Shown here: piece after piece, positions 8,740-20,879 of the stretch
How positions within the stretch are numbered: the first letter of the stretch is position 1
Layout of the letters: the number at the start of each line of letters is the position of its first letter
NCBI RefSeq assembly: GCF_024763615.1
Contig: NC_077224.1
Span: 66,288,712-66,352,711 of the forward strand
DNA length: 64,000 nucleotides
Direction: 5' to 3'
Source: Phlebotomus papatasi
Taxonomy: Eukaryota; Arthropoda; Insecta; Diptera; Psychodidae
Program-made: the position numbers and the translations under genes
Notes under the pieces: model-generated
What the model was told of the DNA's origin: nothing
The model's database searches: none
Seen by the model: only the letters and a program-made list of their open reading frames with translations

Positions 8740-9046
8740 TGTAGAACAGCGCTCAACGGCTCTATTTGAATTTAAAAATAGTCCCCTATAAAGTAGTATT
8801 ATAGTCACCTTCGTATCTATGCTCGCTGGGATAGAAGTCGTTACTTTAGGTGTAACGTCTTGAGGAGGGCTATGCGCATGTCTATTCCTTTCAGTCTCTC
8901 GCCGATCGTCAAAGAGTGCGTTTGGGGTTGCGCTGGGGTTAGCCCTCCAATGGGTTACTATAATTCTCCCGCGAGTTCTAGAATACACGTTGGTGACTCG
9001 GTCGCGATTTAATTAATAATCATCCGGTTTAGTTGGGTTTTCTACA
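8740..9046 (+). repeat. 3' LTR, 307 bp, complete
   Basis: The LTR starts TGTAGAAC and ends TTCTACA, giving a perfect 7-bp terminal inverted repeat with TG...CA ends. Its last 168 bp equal the window start exactly. A TATAAAG at 8787-8793 is a reasonable promoter TATA element about 47 bp into the LTR. Host flank starts with TGTGG. Confidence 0.92.
8787..8793 (+). promoter_or_regulatory. TATA-like box in the LTR
   Basis: TATAAAG sits inside the 3' LTR at 8787-8793; the matching position in the 5' LTR lies before the window. The position suits LTR-driven transcription, but no initiator was verified. Confidence 0.4.
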
Positions 9047-9704
9047 TGTGGTGGAAAATATCATTAAGTTCTGCATGAAGAATTAAAGATGAAATAAATT
9101 CTTTGCTACCAAATACAATTCAAACTGCAAAATCATCAAGTGGATTGTACTTGCTGGAAAATTTACCGCTTGGTAGAGAATTAATTAAAAACGTGCAATT
9201 ATCGCATTATAGTCTACGAGGTGGGGATTTGAGCACACAAATATATCACTGCAATCCATATAAATTCTCGAAAAGCTCCTTAAAATCCACAATTTTCCAT
9301 CCTCCTCACGCCCTTAACTCCTTTACGGATTATAGCTCTTCAGAGTTTTTTTTCGTTGTCAAAAGAAGATACGGATGAAAAGGCCTTTTAAACCATTTAA
9401 TGCCATATACTCTTCCAGTTTTCCAGAATTTTATCATGAGATAAATAGGTATATTTTCTTGACTCCGCTACATTTCATCGTTACGGTGAATCCTTGTGCA
9501 TTTCTCACGCTATGTAACTTCAAAAACGAAAATTTGTTGAAAATGATAACTAAGTGTACAAAGCATACAATACTTAGTTAACTGCTCGAAGTTGTGAATT
9601 AGACATTATGTTCTCAAGATTGATTTTAGCTGCTAAAAGGAAATTTCCTCGATCCTTCTACAATTCACATGGAAATAAATGAGACTCTCAGAGCTCAGAG
9701 AAAG
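9047..9704. other. Non-coding, nothing recognised
   Basis: AT-rich host sequence right of the LTR element. Short ORFs of up to 91 codons resemble no known protein and several lack an ATG start. No repeat or RNA gene is evident. Confidence 0.5.
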
Positions 9705-10330
9705 GGAGTGGCAATGCATCCCAGGCTTTGCAAAGTGCTCAAACTCATAACTTAGATACTATATCTCAAAAGTACTTTCGCATCATTTACTCTTTACCGG
9801 TTCTTAACCGATTTATTGAACAGACTACTCAAAAGATTTCACAAAATTAGGAATAATACAATTTTCTGATAAAAATTACTTATCGGTTATGAATCGATTC
9901 AGTACCGATTCATAACCGATTGGAATCGGTTTAGGCATGTCAGGAATTCCAAGACCTTTCCAACGAGCCTAAACATGAATTCATTCGGTTGATAAATGCG
10001 TTCTCTAGAGCCTTTTTAACCTTTGACCTTAAAATAGTTATCTAAAATTATTCAACGGAATTTTCATATTTAGACCAATATTCGCCTCTAGGTGATATCT
10101 AGAACGTATCTGAAAATGGAAAAGAAATCACACGACGCGTTTTCGAGCAATCCCAAAAACATGGTTTCGGAGGGGAACAGTAGGGATAGGTGATAATGAG
10201 GGGCATGGCAGCCAAGGTCGTCTTATGCAGGGTTCCCGAAAGTCTCAAATCTGTATCCCTAACTCATTGGCATTAAGGAGCGGTAACCGTCGGATGGACG
10301 AACAGACAGACAAATCGCGTGACCATATTT
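9705..10330. repeat. Dispersed repeat family A, copy 1
   Basis: The stretch begins near GGCAATGCATCCCAGGCTTT, passes a region rich in ACCGATT and AACCGATT, and ends near a GGACGAACAGACAGACAAAT segment. Similar blocks in the same order occur at 14945-15545 and 23510-24200, each interrupted by a small TA-flanked element. It carries no protein signature. I cannot say whether it is a decayed transposon or a host-derived repeat. Confidence 0.6.
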
Positions 10331-11512
10331 CTCACAGAAATGTGTTGAATCCGAATTTACAATAAAAGAATCAAACCTACCAAAAGCCCATTTAGGCTTA
10401 TCACTGTTCTTTTTTTAATTTAAAGATCATTTCACAATTGATTTGATTCGATACAGAAATCACCCTCAAAATTTGTCAAAAAATAGCGAAGAATTATCCA
10501 AATAAGATATTTTTTTTGTCTGATCATTACTCATTCGTTGCCTTTTTTACCCATTAATATGTGTGAAATGGTCAAGAATTTTTACTTTTCAGAGCATTTT
10601 CTACATACGGTACAAGAACCTAATTGGGAACATGATCTAAATAGGAACAAATTTAATTAAAACTTATCAATATGAATGTAGTGTGAAGAATCAAATAATA
10701 AGATTGTGACAAAGATCTTATATAAAAATTTAAAAAAAAATCGTAATGTGTTTATTCTACATTCGTATACAGATTTTTGAAGAATGTGGAGAATTCCATT
10801 TTCATCATGTTCTGAATTAGGTTATGCTACCCTATAACCTTTAAAATTCTTAGAACTAAATAACAGAGGGCAATTAGCATGATATGGTCTCTCGAAAAGC
10901 TTTTAAAAAAACATATCCGGAAATAATAAAATATCGCTCAAACCATTTTTAAAGTATCTTTTATAGTACTTTAACGAATGAGGAGGAACCAGAGCCTCCA
11001 ACCCTGCAATAAATGCATCCTTGCAGACCGACAATTCCTACTGGGCAAAAGAAACACATCCATGGTCTTTAATGTGCGAAAGGTGTGAAACATTGAGTAT
11101 ATATACCGTCATAATTCAATATCTGAACCGTTTTCTGAACCCATATGAACTCCTTTTAGTGTGTTTAGGAAATGATGTAGCCTCAGGGTTGCTAGTGAAT
11201 AGTTGTTCTACAAATAATTTAAAGAAGAAATCTCTAGAATTTTGACGATCCATTCAAAATATTCCCTTTTTTACACAGTAGATGGCAACATCAAAGTTCT
11301 TGGGGTTCTTGGAGTGCAAGTAATGGTCATCTTGTCCCTTCATCTGACGGAAGAGATTCCGTTTATTGTTACATAAAAAGCACTAAATAGTACAGTTTGC
11401 TAAAGTGCCTTATGACTATCAAATGTTCACGTGGTAAACAAACTCAACAAGAATGGTGTAAGCAAGAATGTGAGTGTCTCACTACAAGGGATGATGCTGT
11501 TGTACTCCAGTA
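10331..11512. other. Non-coding, nothing recognised
   Basis: AT-rich sequence with homopolymer runs. The longest ORF (11021-11245) is 74 codons and unlike any family I know. No structured repeat was seen. Confidence 0.45.
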
Positions 11513-11739
11513 GGGGAATTCTGTAACAGTATGACAATATCATGTGACTAATTTTAAAAATTTTATGTGGAAAATACGGACAAATTAATTGAAAATCAGA
11601 TTCCTATCATTTACTGAGAGCTTTATAGAGCTCCTTGCAATGGCCATTTGATGCTCAATGGTTTTAAATATTATTCTGGCTCCCAAATTTGCTACGAAAA
11701 TTTATCATATGACATTATCATATCTTTACAGAATTCCCC
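11513..11739. mobile_element. TA-flanked MITE, 227 bp, GGGGAATTCTGTAA end
   Basis: The ends are GGGGAATTCTGTAA and TTTACAGAATTCCCC, inverse over at least 13 bp with one change, flanked on both sides by TA (11511-11512 and 11740-11741). The inner part also shows inverse similarity (TATGACA near both ends). This is the layout of a non-autonomous Tc1/mariner-type element. It has no ORF of interest. Confidence 0.82.
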
Positions 11740-11956
11740 TACAGGAACCTTTTCATTCATAAAAAAGGCTGTGGATAAGACAGGTGTGCTGCATCTAGGC
11801 AGTATCAACTCCTCGCATTTTGTGTCTTTAGACAAAGTCATATACGATGCCGTCCCGAAGTATAGAATTAAGTGTAAAACTTTACAGACAATTAGTCATT
11901 TCATTCATTACTAATCATGAGGTAGAGGAAAGTTTACAGACTTCGCTCACACTATA

Positions 11957-12103
11957 GCTTCAAAAACTTTATATTTTTCTTAAATTCCTTTAATGAATCT
12001 AATAGCAATACATTTTAATAGCCGGTACTAAGTAATACATTTCCTGAAAAAAACTAGCTCAGATTCATTAAAGCAATATGAGAAAAATATGAAGTGTTTA
12101 AAG
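11957..12103. repeat. Imperfect palindromic element, 147 bp
   Basis: The left arm (AAACTTTATATTTTTCTTAA, then CTTTAATGAATCT) matches the reverse complement of the right arm (AGATTCATTAAAG, then GAAAAATATGAAG). The centre is near 12030. A related single arm occurs near 54575-54625. Likely a small foldback or MITE; the exact ends are uncertain. Confidence 0.6.
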
Positions 12104-14944
12104 CCAGAGTATGTGCTAAACCTGAAAGCATTCCCTTACATTGTTAACAATATTTTTAATAAGAGGATCGACTGTAGTTGTCAACGTTGTCTCAAAGAAT
12201 GAAATCATCTGAAGATTATGTTGCTATTCTTATAGTGTTTCAGTTCATTGACGAAACAGAAAAACAAAGCCGTGTAATTTATGGCAAGAGAGGGAGAGAG
12301 ATTATAAATGTCTAATCCTTGTAGATTTCAAGAAATTAAGAACGGATGGTCAGTTTTCCACCTCTCCCACAGGTTGGTTTAATTTGCCCAAAGGATGTCT
12401 GTTGAAATGGAACTCCATGCAATATTATCGCTCCTAATGAAAGGGCACTGCCTTGAGATTTGATACTCGAATGGCGCCACAGTCCTTCTGCCTCTAGAGT
12501 TGCAGACGACAAATTACACACTGGAGATCATAAATACAGAGTCCATCGATTAGCTATTAAATGCAATTTTGGACCAGACCCTATTACCCCTCTTGCTCAA
12601 TTTCAGAATCTTCGTTCCACAAGAGTGGTATCTTTCAATTAGAATTGATAAACACAAGGTGAAGAAATTAAGCTAAAATCGCTCTTTACACTCTATTTCA
12701 ATTGGATTTTTAATTAAAAGAGTCAATACAAGTTTAATTTCCATATTTTTACTGATTATATTCATTTTCATTTATTAAATTTAATAATTTGTGGAAGTGA
12801 AACTCAATTTTACAATTTATATAATAGTAGTATGGTGTTGGTTCACAAAATATCACAAATTTTTAAAAATAAAAACAAAGGTTGAATATTATACTAAATT
12901 TTCGCAATACTCCACGATTTTTAAAAAAAATATTTACCATATCACTGAATATTTTGATTAATCATAAAAAATGTTAATTTTTACGTACGCAGCTGTCCTC
13001 ACTGACTTGCGAGCTCGCGAGTTATTTTCCCTATTGGATATTCCAATAATTTATCTCTGTAATAACTAAATTTTAATAACTCGATCATATTGGGAATGGA
13101 TTGAGAATCATAATTTAATATTCGAAACAGCTTTCACATAATTAAAATACTCTTATCAAATCCATTTGTCCCAGTTTGTAATCTTAAACCTATAAACATT
13201 ACACTTTTGATACAATAAGCAATATATGTCCATGTGTGCCATATGCAAAAGTCATAATATTAAATAAAATTAAATAAATTAATTAATTAATTTACTTTTT
13301 TTATGCCCTACAATAAATTATAAAGCACAAATGGAAAATTTTCGTTCACATGAACAATTAATTGAATAAATTCGATGCATAGCATATTCATACAAACCAA
13401 ATCGGTTAGCGCAATTGAATATTGCTCATTATTCAATTTTGATTATTATGCCTCTAGCACACCTTTTAGAATGGTAAAATTTTATAAAATCAAAATCCAA
13501 GTTCTTTTCGTTCTCAAAAGATTTGCGTAAGTGTATCCCATTCTTTCGGTCTCAAAATTGGACTGAACTAAATTGAATTAAGCGTGACGTTAAAAAAAAG
13601 AAGAAGAATCCGAAAGAATGAGATAGACAAATGCAAAGCTTTTAAGAAAGAAAGAAATGTGATTATCGATGATATGAAATTTTCCTGTTCTAAAAGATGT
13701 ACTATAGAGACACTATCTCAAAATTTCGTATTTGAAGATATATTTTTAGAAAAAAAAATGTTATTCAACTGAGAGAATCATTTACTGAAAAGTAGTTAAC
13801 ATCCAGTTTAAATTGCTGATTCAGATGAGGATTTAATTACTTAATTTACCATTAAAATCAGCGGTCATATTCAGGATGCAGCACAATGGGGGTGGGTGGC
13901 TATTTTCATTGCGGAAATAAACACCAATTTATCCGTCATTTTTTTTGCTTTGCATTTTATTAAATTTTCCTGCAAAACCACCACTTAGTTGACAATTTTG
14001 TACCAATATTTACAGACAATGAATTAATTTATAGCCAGGGAAAATGTTTGGATAATATACACCCTTTACACTTCATTTTCAAATTTATTGTATAATTTAA
14101 TTTAGAGAATTTTGAATGGTGGAAAGTGTTGCAAAATTTACCTAGTTGACTTTTCCTGACATTTTGCACTGGGTCATGCTTTTCGCATGTGCAATAAATT
14201 AGGGACAATTTATAATCATAAATGTACATAAAAGCAACCCCCTTTTTTGGAAGCGTATAGGATTTTTTGATATGTGGAATGGGTACGAATCCGTAGTGTT
14301 TTGCTTGAGCTCATCATCACGTGGAGCAATAAAAGGTCCCAGAGAAAAGTTGAGGGTGGTATGTAGTTAAATTTATATGAAAATTCCTCATGGAGCAATG
14401 GGGAAAACAGCCGACAAATCTTGCCGTCTCTCCATTGATCACCGAGTACATAATTCTTGAGGATATAAGTACATGTTATTGTTAAGATGCTCACGTCACA
14501 GTTTGGTTGAATTGGGGAGGTGGAGAAAACGTGCCACATACCACGAGGGAAGAAAAGAATACTCTGTAGCTCTTTCTTATATAAGCTCCCCGCCAAGGAG
14601 GTTATAAGTCCATGGAAGGAGCATTGTTATAATCTTTTGAGTATAACTTGTTTTTTTTTTACGTTTCAATTTGTTCTAGAAACTATTTTAATTATTTTTC
14701 TATGACAACCACTATTCATGAATGGATTACAATTTAAACTTTTCTTTTCCAAACATTTCCAAGCAATTTTAAAGGGAACACGGTGGGAAGCTTTCAGTCG
14801 CAAACTTATACAAATGTTCTAGTATTATCACGTAAAATCTAAAATTTGTACCTTCTTCATTAGCTATATATAAAGTAGGTGTATTAAAATTTTTATCTTC
14901 AATCAAAAAAGCTTAAAATATATTGTATTTTATTTTGTATAAAA
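12104..14944. other. Non-coding, nothing recognised
   Basis: About 2.8 kb of AT-rich DNA with ORFs up to 126 codons (14216-14596, minus) that show no known motif. An AATTAATTAATT run is near 13285. GCGAGCTCGC at 13010-13019 is a short perfect palindrome. I see no gene or RNA. Confidence 0.4.
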
Positions 14945-15545
14945 AAGGGATGGCGAAGCGTCCCAATCTTTGCGAAATGCTCGAACTCGTGACTTAGTTA
15001 TTATACATATCTCATCATTGATCGTTTCATAACCGATTTGAACCGATTTATAAAACACTTAAAACATTGCCCAAAATTCCTTGGGATAGAAGTAATATAA
15101 TTGAATTTCGGATTAAAAAATAAAAAGATTGGAATCAGTTCATGTTCAGGAATTCCAAAACCTTTCTAACGAGCCCAAATATGATATCATTCGATTGGTA
15201 AGGTAAAGTGCCCTCGAGTCGACCGGTTCCTCGACTCGACCGGGGGTCAATATTTGAATGTTCGATGGTGAATTTCTATAAAATTGTCACTGATTCGTAT
15301 TTATTTATGGAATAATTGACCTATTAATGTTAGATCATACGCCAAATATTAGTGCAAATATGAATAAATAAGTCTACCGGTCGAATAGTGGAACCGGTCG
15401 ACTTGAGGGCACTTTACCTTAAGTATGCTGTCTAAACCCTTTTTAACGTTTGACCTTGAAAACCCGTTATTAGGAATGATTTAACGGTATTTTCGTATAT
15501 GGATGAATGTTTACCTAGGTGAGGTGGTTTACTCGAAAATTAAAA
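14945..15545. repeat. Dispersed repeat family A, copy 2, interrupted
   Basis: This copy of the repeat at 9705-10330 starts near GGGATGGCGAAGCGTCCCAA and resumes after a 219-bp insert with CTTTTTAACGTTTGACCTTG, where copy 1 has CTTTTTAACCTTTGACCTTA. The insert occupies 15201-15419, so family A is older than the insert. Confidence 0.65.
15201..15419. mobile_element. MITE family B copy 1 (AGGTAAAGTGCCCTC), 219 bp
   Basis: The ends AGGTAAAGTGCCCTCGAGTC and its inverse (ending GAGGGCACTTTACCT) are flanked by TA at 15199-15200 and 15420-15421. Inside both ends are CCGG and GTCGA motifs forming further inverse pairs. Two more copies are at 33325-33517 and 58037-58265. The TA duplication and long inverted repeats point to a non-autonomous Tc1/mariner-type element. 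Confidence 0.88.
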
Positions 15546-15576
15546 CACTCAAAGTTGCAGAGCTCTAATTTATCTT

Positions 15577-15790
15577 CAGACTAGAGGTTTAGTCCAGTTC
15601 CCGGAGGTCTCAAAATCTTAAATAGCAACCGATTTTATTAGTTTTCGGAATTTAATCAGTTGCATAATCTAATCCTAAGTTAAATTTTTCGAAAAAATCT
15701 TTGCTGATAGGTTAGAGCAGTTAAGCCATATAGCTAAACCTTAAGTTTGAAGCCCGTATTAGACATTCTATTGTGTTTTCTTTAGTAGTT
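15577..15790. repeat. Dispersed repeat family C, copy 1
   Basis: It starts near CTTCAGACTAGAGGTTTAG and contains TCTCAAAATCTTAAATAGCA and GTTAGAGCAGTTAAGCC. The same blocks in the same order occur at 42973-43330 and, inverted, from the right window edge back to about 63700. No coding signal. Confidence 0.6.
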
Positions 15791-16630
15791 GTTTGAATAA
15801 TGGTTAATACGGGAAGCTACTGTTATTCTTGATAGAACTGGCCGTCTTTAATATCTTTGAGAATTATTACCTCTCCTATTTATTTAAAATTATTTTTAGA
15901 ATAAGGGAGATTAAGGTCAAAAAGACACACAAAAATGCGCTAATTGTCTTTCAACAAAATATTCCAAAAAAAAAAGTTTTGGAAGTCGCCTGGATAATAG
16001 ATACAAAATATTAAAAACAATTAACATGTTACAAAATAAATTTTACATCGCCATAAAAGTTTAAAGTGCTGAAAAGTACTTACTACAACCTACAATGATA
16101 GATAAACTGACTGATTTTAATTTTTATATATTTTTTCTTCTCTTTCTAGGTGAGTCAAAAATCAGCAATTAAAAAGCTGTATACCCTATGGAGACTTTTT
16201 ACTGGATAATCGTAAGCTAAACGATATCGTTCATTATTTTCTTAAAAATATTTACTATTCCATTATCGGAAGGCATTTAGGAAATTATGATAAATTATAA
16301 TGTTTTGGTATTTTTCTGAAATGTGTGTCAGAAAGTCTTTGTTACCAGGGATTATCTGCCGTATTCTTGGTGCGTTCGGTATTGCTGAGACGGCGGTAGA
16401 CGCAAACAAAAAATAGAACTACAATTCAAACATAACCTAGCAAAGTTTTGATTCGTTACTTTCGGTTCTTTTACTCTTATCTCTGTATTACTAAAGCCCA
16501 ATATCGACGGTTTCATCCCATACTATGCTATCTCCAAATGAAAACTTTTCAGAAGAGCCATTTGAAGCTGTCAATTTCCTATACTGATTGTTTTTTTTTT
16601 CCAAAAAAAATGAGTATCTCGTCACCTGTA
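15791..16630. other. Non-coding, nothing recognised
   Basis: AT-rich sequence with no gene signature. The small ORFs at 15829-16014 and 16448-16705 are unlike known proteins; the latter runs into the next element. Confidence 0.4.
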
Positions 16631-17145
16631 GGGGAATGTAAGCATGGTTCGCACAAAGTGAACCTTCAAACGATGCAAATTTTCTCTTCAATTGCAAAGA
16701 GCTAACCTACCATTTCTCATCTCGTTTCATGAGTTTAATAATGTAGAGCGTATGGCCTATTCGACGTATGTCAACCCAGTCGACGGCCATAACCCACCAA
16801 TCCTAATTCCTCATTCCTTTGACACGCCCAACCCCTACCATCCCTATGGGTGCTGAAAGGTTGCTTTGGGGCTCTTACTGTTAGGTAAATGTCCTCAGTC
16901 TTCAGTGAGTGAGCATCAGTCGCCGTGGACGGTTCACTCTCATGAAGTGAAAAATGGGTGGCACCTTCAGTTCTCCAATTTCCCTCTAAGTTTGTATTTT
17001 TCTATTTAGGTGAGCCCCATCTGGGCTTACAATAATGATTTATCTTATGGCTTAAGTAAGAAATGACGAACTAGCTCTTTGCAAACAAAAAGAAAATTTA
17101 CCTTGTTTGAAGGTTCACTCTGTTCGAACCATGCCAACATTCCCC
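16631..17145. mobile_element. TA-flanked element, 515 bp, GGGGAATGT end
   Basis: The left end GGGGAATGTAAGCATGGTTC is followed by AGTGAACCTTCAAA. The right end is the inverse with a few changes (TTTGAAGGTTCACT, then GAACCATGCCAACATTCCCC). TA flanks both sides (16629-16630, 17146-17147). The middle (about 16740-16970) is clearly GC-richer than the ends and may be a captured fragment. No ORF is recognisable. Confidence 0.82.
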
Positions 17146-18491
17146 TATGGCCTGCAACAATTTAATATTGTATGGATTGGAGCCGTTGATATGCGAAGTG
17201 TTTTTTTTTCATTTTAACAGTTAACATCCGGGTTTCAGAAAACCGGATATCGGAGTACTGAGTCTACTTCATAACTGTTATATTTTCTTTCGACCCTTAG
17301 GGCTATATGCCACTCGCCTGTGCTTTGCAGTTGTCATTTTGACAGCTGTCAAAATATAAATAAAAATCGCACATAATGCTCTCTCCATTTCTTCAAAACT
17401 CCTAGTTCACAACTTTACTTGAATACCGAAAGACAAGACGGGAGGCCTGGCAGAGGCGCAAAAAGAGGGCGAGTCAGAGCGCAAAACATGCACATAATGT
17501 AGGTTCAGAACGCCTTCTGTGTTTCTGATGGGCCAAATATCGATCCACAGTATACCCCCTTGTGAGCCATAGTCACACATTTAATACATCGTGGTGAATA
17601 TAATAAATTTTGGGTGGGAATTTCTCATGCTGTTCATCTTAACCACTTTTCCAGTTTCCCAACGCGACAGGACGTTGAGGATGAACCACTTAAAAATTCA
17701 ACAAACATCATTCTTAATAATTTCTTTTGCCCCTTATCCCCCTTAACATTCTTGGGTGTGTAATTAATCTGAAATCTCATCAATTACCCGCAGTTACTAA
17801 TGATTACTAAATCAACGGTATGGAAATTCAATGATAACCTCTGACCTTTTTCTTCTGAAACAAATAATTCTACTTGACGCAATTTTTGTGGTTGAAAGAA
17901 AAGCTCTGCACACGATAAACATATCATGTTGCCCAAAAAGTTACTTCGTCTTTCTCAACGAAAAGTTTCAACACTGTTCTGTAATTAGTGAAATTTGACT
18001 TCCACGCCACAAAGCTTGGAGCTTTCCACTAGAACTCTATATCAAGTTCTTGACCAGACTTTCAACGTAGTTCCATCCTTATGTGCATCATTAAATACAC
18101 GTGAACTGTGGTATTCAAGTGAAACTTAACACGTATAATAATTATAACTTGATTTATCTCGAACATCTTGAATTTTCAGTGTGAGAGTCAGCATGAAATT
18201 TTCCAGGATACCACAGATCTTGCCTAACTGTTTGGATAAGGTTTTGACTTCTCATTCATCCAATAAATTTCTCACAGTTTACACATCTCTCTCTCTCTCT
18301 CTAATGAATTTGCAAGGATGGGTGGGTTAATTTGCGAACCAATTCGTTAATTTACAGACATTTATCTGTTAGATTGCATAAAGATCAAAATGTTTGTGCT
18401 TCAATTATACACAGAAACTAGTGAATTTGCACACAGGAATGCTTGATATTTTCCAGGTGTTATAAGATTTTCAGTTTAAGTTTAGGAACTA
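17146..18491. other. Non-coding, short CT microsatellite
   Basis: No gene recognised. A short (TC)n run lies at 18286-18302. GACAGCTGTC at 17341-17350 is a 10-bp perfect palindrome. Confidence 0.4.
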
Positions 18492-18647
18492 GGGGGAAGT
18501 GAGGCACCTTTGAAAGTGGGGCACCTTTAAAAGTGAAGACACCTTTGAAATTGGGATTTTTCAACTATTTTTAAATAAAATTGAGACTAATCGGGATATA
18601 TTTTAGATTCTCAATTTGTTTGTGCAGCTAAATTATATCAGTAAATA

Positions 18648-18827
18648 GGGGGAAGTGGGGCACCTTTGAAATTGGGATTTTTCTCCTATGTTTAAGTGGA
18701 ACTAAACCATACCATAATGTAATTTAGCTTCTCAATCTATTTGTGCACCTAAATTATATAACGATAAGGCTCAATTTTGTGTAAAAATTGGTGAAAAATC
18801 CCAATTTCAAAGGTGCCCCACTTCCAA
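18648..18827. mobile_element. Short TA-flanked MITE, same family as 48502-48714
   Basis: It starts TA then GGGGGAAGTGGGGCACCTTT and ends with AAAGGTGCCCCACTTCC, the inverse, after which the final bases are decayed. The interior (GGAACTAAACCATACCATAA, then GATAAGGCT) matches the element at 48502-48714. It sits just inside the left part of a larger related element. Confidence 0.7.
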
Positions 18828-19218
18828 GTAATGATTGGTCAAGTCATATGGTAAACGATTTTATTGTTCGAATATGAAAAGAATAAGTATTTGTATTTCG
18901 GTTTTTTTACTTACACATTATCCATATATGTAATTAAATATGAATCCCGCGAAACATTTTAGTAGGTTCCAAGCTCAGATCGCATTCTTGATTGACTAAA
19001 GCGTTGCAAGACTTCAACCTGTAGCGAATCAGACAAAACGTTGAATTTAAAATATTTTATATGGCATAAAAATTTGATTAGAAGAAGCTGATGCTACTTA
19101 TATTGATCTGTAGGGCTACATTCATATAAGATTTTTCGCATAATTCTAAATGCGTTTGGTCATAATTATTTTATTTAGATTCACGATTGTTTTGTCTATC
19201 TGAATTACATTACATTAA

Positions 19219-19711
19219 TTCTTTAACGACGAGACAGTTTTCGCTGACCGAAAATCAGCAATAAAAATTAAACCGGTACACAAAACTTGTGAAACGTCTT
19301 ACATTTAACCTTCAAAAAGCCAAAAGAGTCTGATTTGGTATTTTTTTGTCTTTATGAATGATAGGGACAAAAATAGCCCAAAAATTTAAATAATTTTTTT
19401 GACGATACCAATGACAGATAATTTTTACTCTAATGAAAAATATTATGTTTGAGTACTGTAGTTTCTTATACCAAAACGGTTTTGCTTAAAAAAATTGGAA
19501 GTATAAAAATTAATTTCCAATATGAAAATTTAAAAATTTATTATTTTTGACCTCAAATATAGCAAATACCTGCAGACTTGGAAAAAATATCCTAGATTCC
19601 TTCAACCTTCTACTTTGAAATTACGTACAAACATAAGAAAAAATAACCTTAGGTAGTCAGGTGAAATTATTTTCCTTATGGGACATCGGTCTTCCAATCG
19701 TCCTTAAAGGG
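19219..19711. mobile_element. piggyBac-like TTAA-flanked element, 493 bp, decayed left end
   Basis: The right end TCGTCCTTAAAGGG followed by TTAA (19712-19715) equals the end of the cleaner element at 31584-31712. The left end TTCTTTAACGACGA after TTAA (19215-19218) matches its inverse at about 10 of 14 positions. TTAA flanks are the mark of piggyBac insertion. No transposase is present. Confidence 0.55.
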
Positions 19712-19855
19712 TTAAGGCCCAGTTTCCTTTATAAATATATAAAAAAAAATCGAATATCATTGTAACCCCGCAGTTCAAGGTAGCCCCACCTCCCCCTACA
19801 TGTGAGAAATGATTTTATAGTGCATTATTAAATGTGAATTCTTAACTGAGGACTT

Positions 19856-20215
19856 AGAAAATGTTCGTAAATCACATATAAGCTACTAAAAAGTTTGTAA
19901 AAGTTTGTGCTTTTGACCGTAATATGTTGAGCGCTATTTGTCCTTTTAGAAACATTTGTTCGTACATTTTTGTTTGTCCGGAAAAAAAATTACGAACAAA
20001 TGACAAAATATAACAAATATTTTTCTACATCTATGTAAGAAAACAAAAAGTGATCGTCAAGTTATCATATTATGAACAAGTCTTGTGGATACAGTGTTAA
20101 CTTTTACGAACTTATTTGTGGGTTATACAATTTACGCGCATTTCGTAAGTCTGAATTAGGAATTGACAAACATTTACGGACAACTTTACGAAAGATTTTC
20201 TTCTGTGTAAAACAA
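19856..20215. repeat. Decayed copy of the ACGAACATTT palindromic family
   Basis: It shares with the palindrome at 43606-44092 the blocks AAAATGTTCGTAAAT, AACATTTGTTCGTA, TTACGAACAAATGACAAAAT, ACTTTTACGAACTTATTTGT and CGCATTTCGTAA in the same order. The arms have drifted so the palindrome is no longer near perfect. It shows that the family is dispersed. Confidence 0.7.
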
Positions 20216-20431
20216 TTATCTGTGATATTTATTATAGATTATAAAATTTTAAGCGTTCTTATTAAGTCTAAAACCTGTCAAGATCGACGGGTTACCTTCC
20301 GTAAAAACGCTCAGATCTCCGCTTTTCAAAACAAACGGTCGAAATCAAAATCATAATTATAAATTCTCTGATGGTTTGATGATCTGATGTAATTCGGAAA
20401 TGGAGCCCCTGTAACATAGAGAGAACGTTTA

Positions 20432-20879
20432 GGGGAAACTGGGACAGCAATAAGTACGGGCTAGTTGTAAACATTGCAATTTTTCGAATTAGATATTAGA
20501 CTTTAAAAATATAAAAGTTCATAGAAGGACCCTTGTCCACTGAAAAATGATCGACTTAAGTTAAAATCGATCACTCAGAATATAAGTCTAACAATTCGAT
20601 TTTTTACAAAAGTCATTTTATTCGCATTTTGGATACTTCTTTATACCCTCTACCTTCCCTGTGAATATTATACTAGAAAGATAATTATTTTCAACGTTAT
20701 AGAGATTTTAAATCTCAAAACTCCTATACTCTGCATGTAAAATCTCAGTTTCAAATCGCTCTCCTGTAAAATTTGCTTACTGCGAGTTATTCGTTTCTTA
20801 TTCTGAGTAGTCGAAATATTGCAAATATAAACATAAAAATTTCGTGCTATGCTATGTTTCTTACTGCCCCAATCTCCCC
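20432..20879. mobile_element. TA-flanked MITE, 448 bp, GGGGAAACTGGGACAG end
   Basis: The left end GGGGAAACTGGGACAG and right end CTGCCCCAATCTCCCC are inverse with a few mismatches. TA flanks at 20430-20431 and 20880-20881. The interior shows no ORF. A truncated relative starts at 29154 with the shared block CTTGTCCAC followed by a GATCGAC or GGTCGAG segment. Confidence 0.75.

Larger units (their letters stand above)
1..9046 (+). mobile_element. Ty3/gypsy-type LTR retrotransposon, internally deleted, left end outside window
   Basis: Bases 1-168 repeat exactly at 8879-9046, so the window opens inside the 5' LTR and the 3' LTR ends at 9046. Between them lie a long leader, a gag-protease ORF, the end of RNase H, the integrase zinc-binding region and the integrase C-terminal tail, in the Ty3/gypsy order. 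The reverse transcriptase and the integrase catalytic core are missing. A complete Jockey-type element (3854-8193) is nested between the pol remnant and the 3' LTR. Without that insertion the element would span roughly 4.8 kb including the unseen LTR part. The visible LTRs do not differ, so insertion looks recent. The flanking duplication cannot be checked because the left flank is outside the window. Confidence 0.9.
18492..19796. mobile_element. TA-flanked composite element, 1.3 kb, GGGGGAAGTGAGGC end
   Basis: The ends GGGGGAAGTGAGGC and GCCCCACCTCCCCC are inverse with 12 of 14 matches, flanked by TA at 18490-18491 and 19797-19798. Inside lie a second, shorter copy of the same family (18648 to about 18827) and a piggyBac-like element (19219-19711). 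The CACCTTTGAAATTGGG motif recurs several times near the left end. No transposase ORF was found. Confidence 0.6.

Noticed and set aside
18286..18302. CT microsatellite as a notable repeat
   Set aside because: Only about eight dinucleotides; ordinary.
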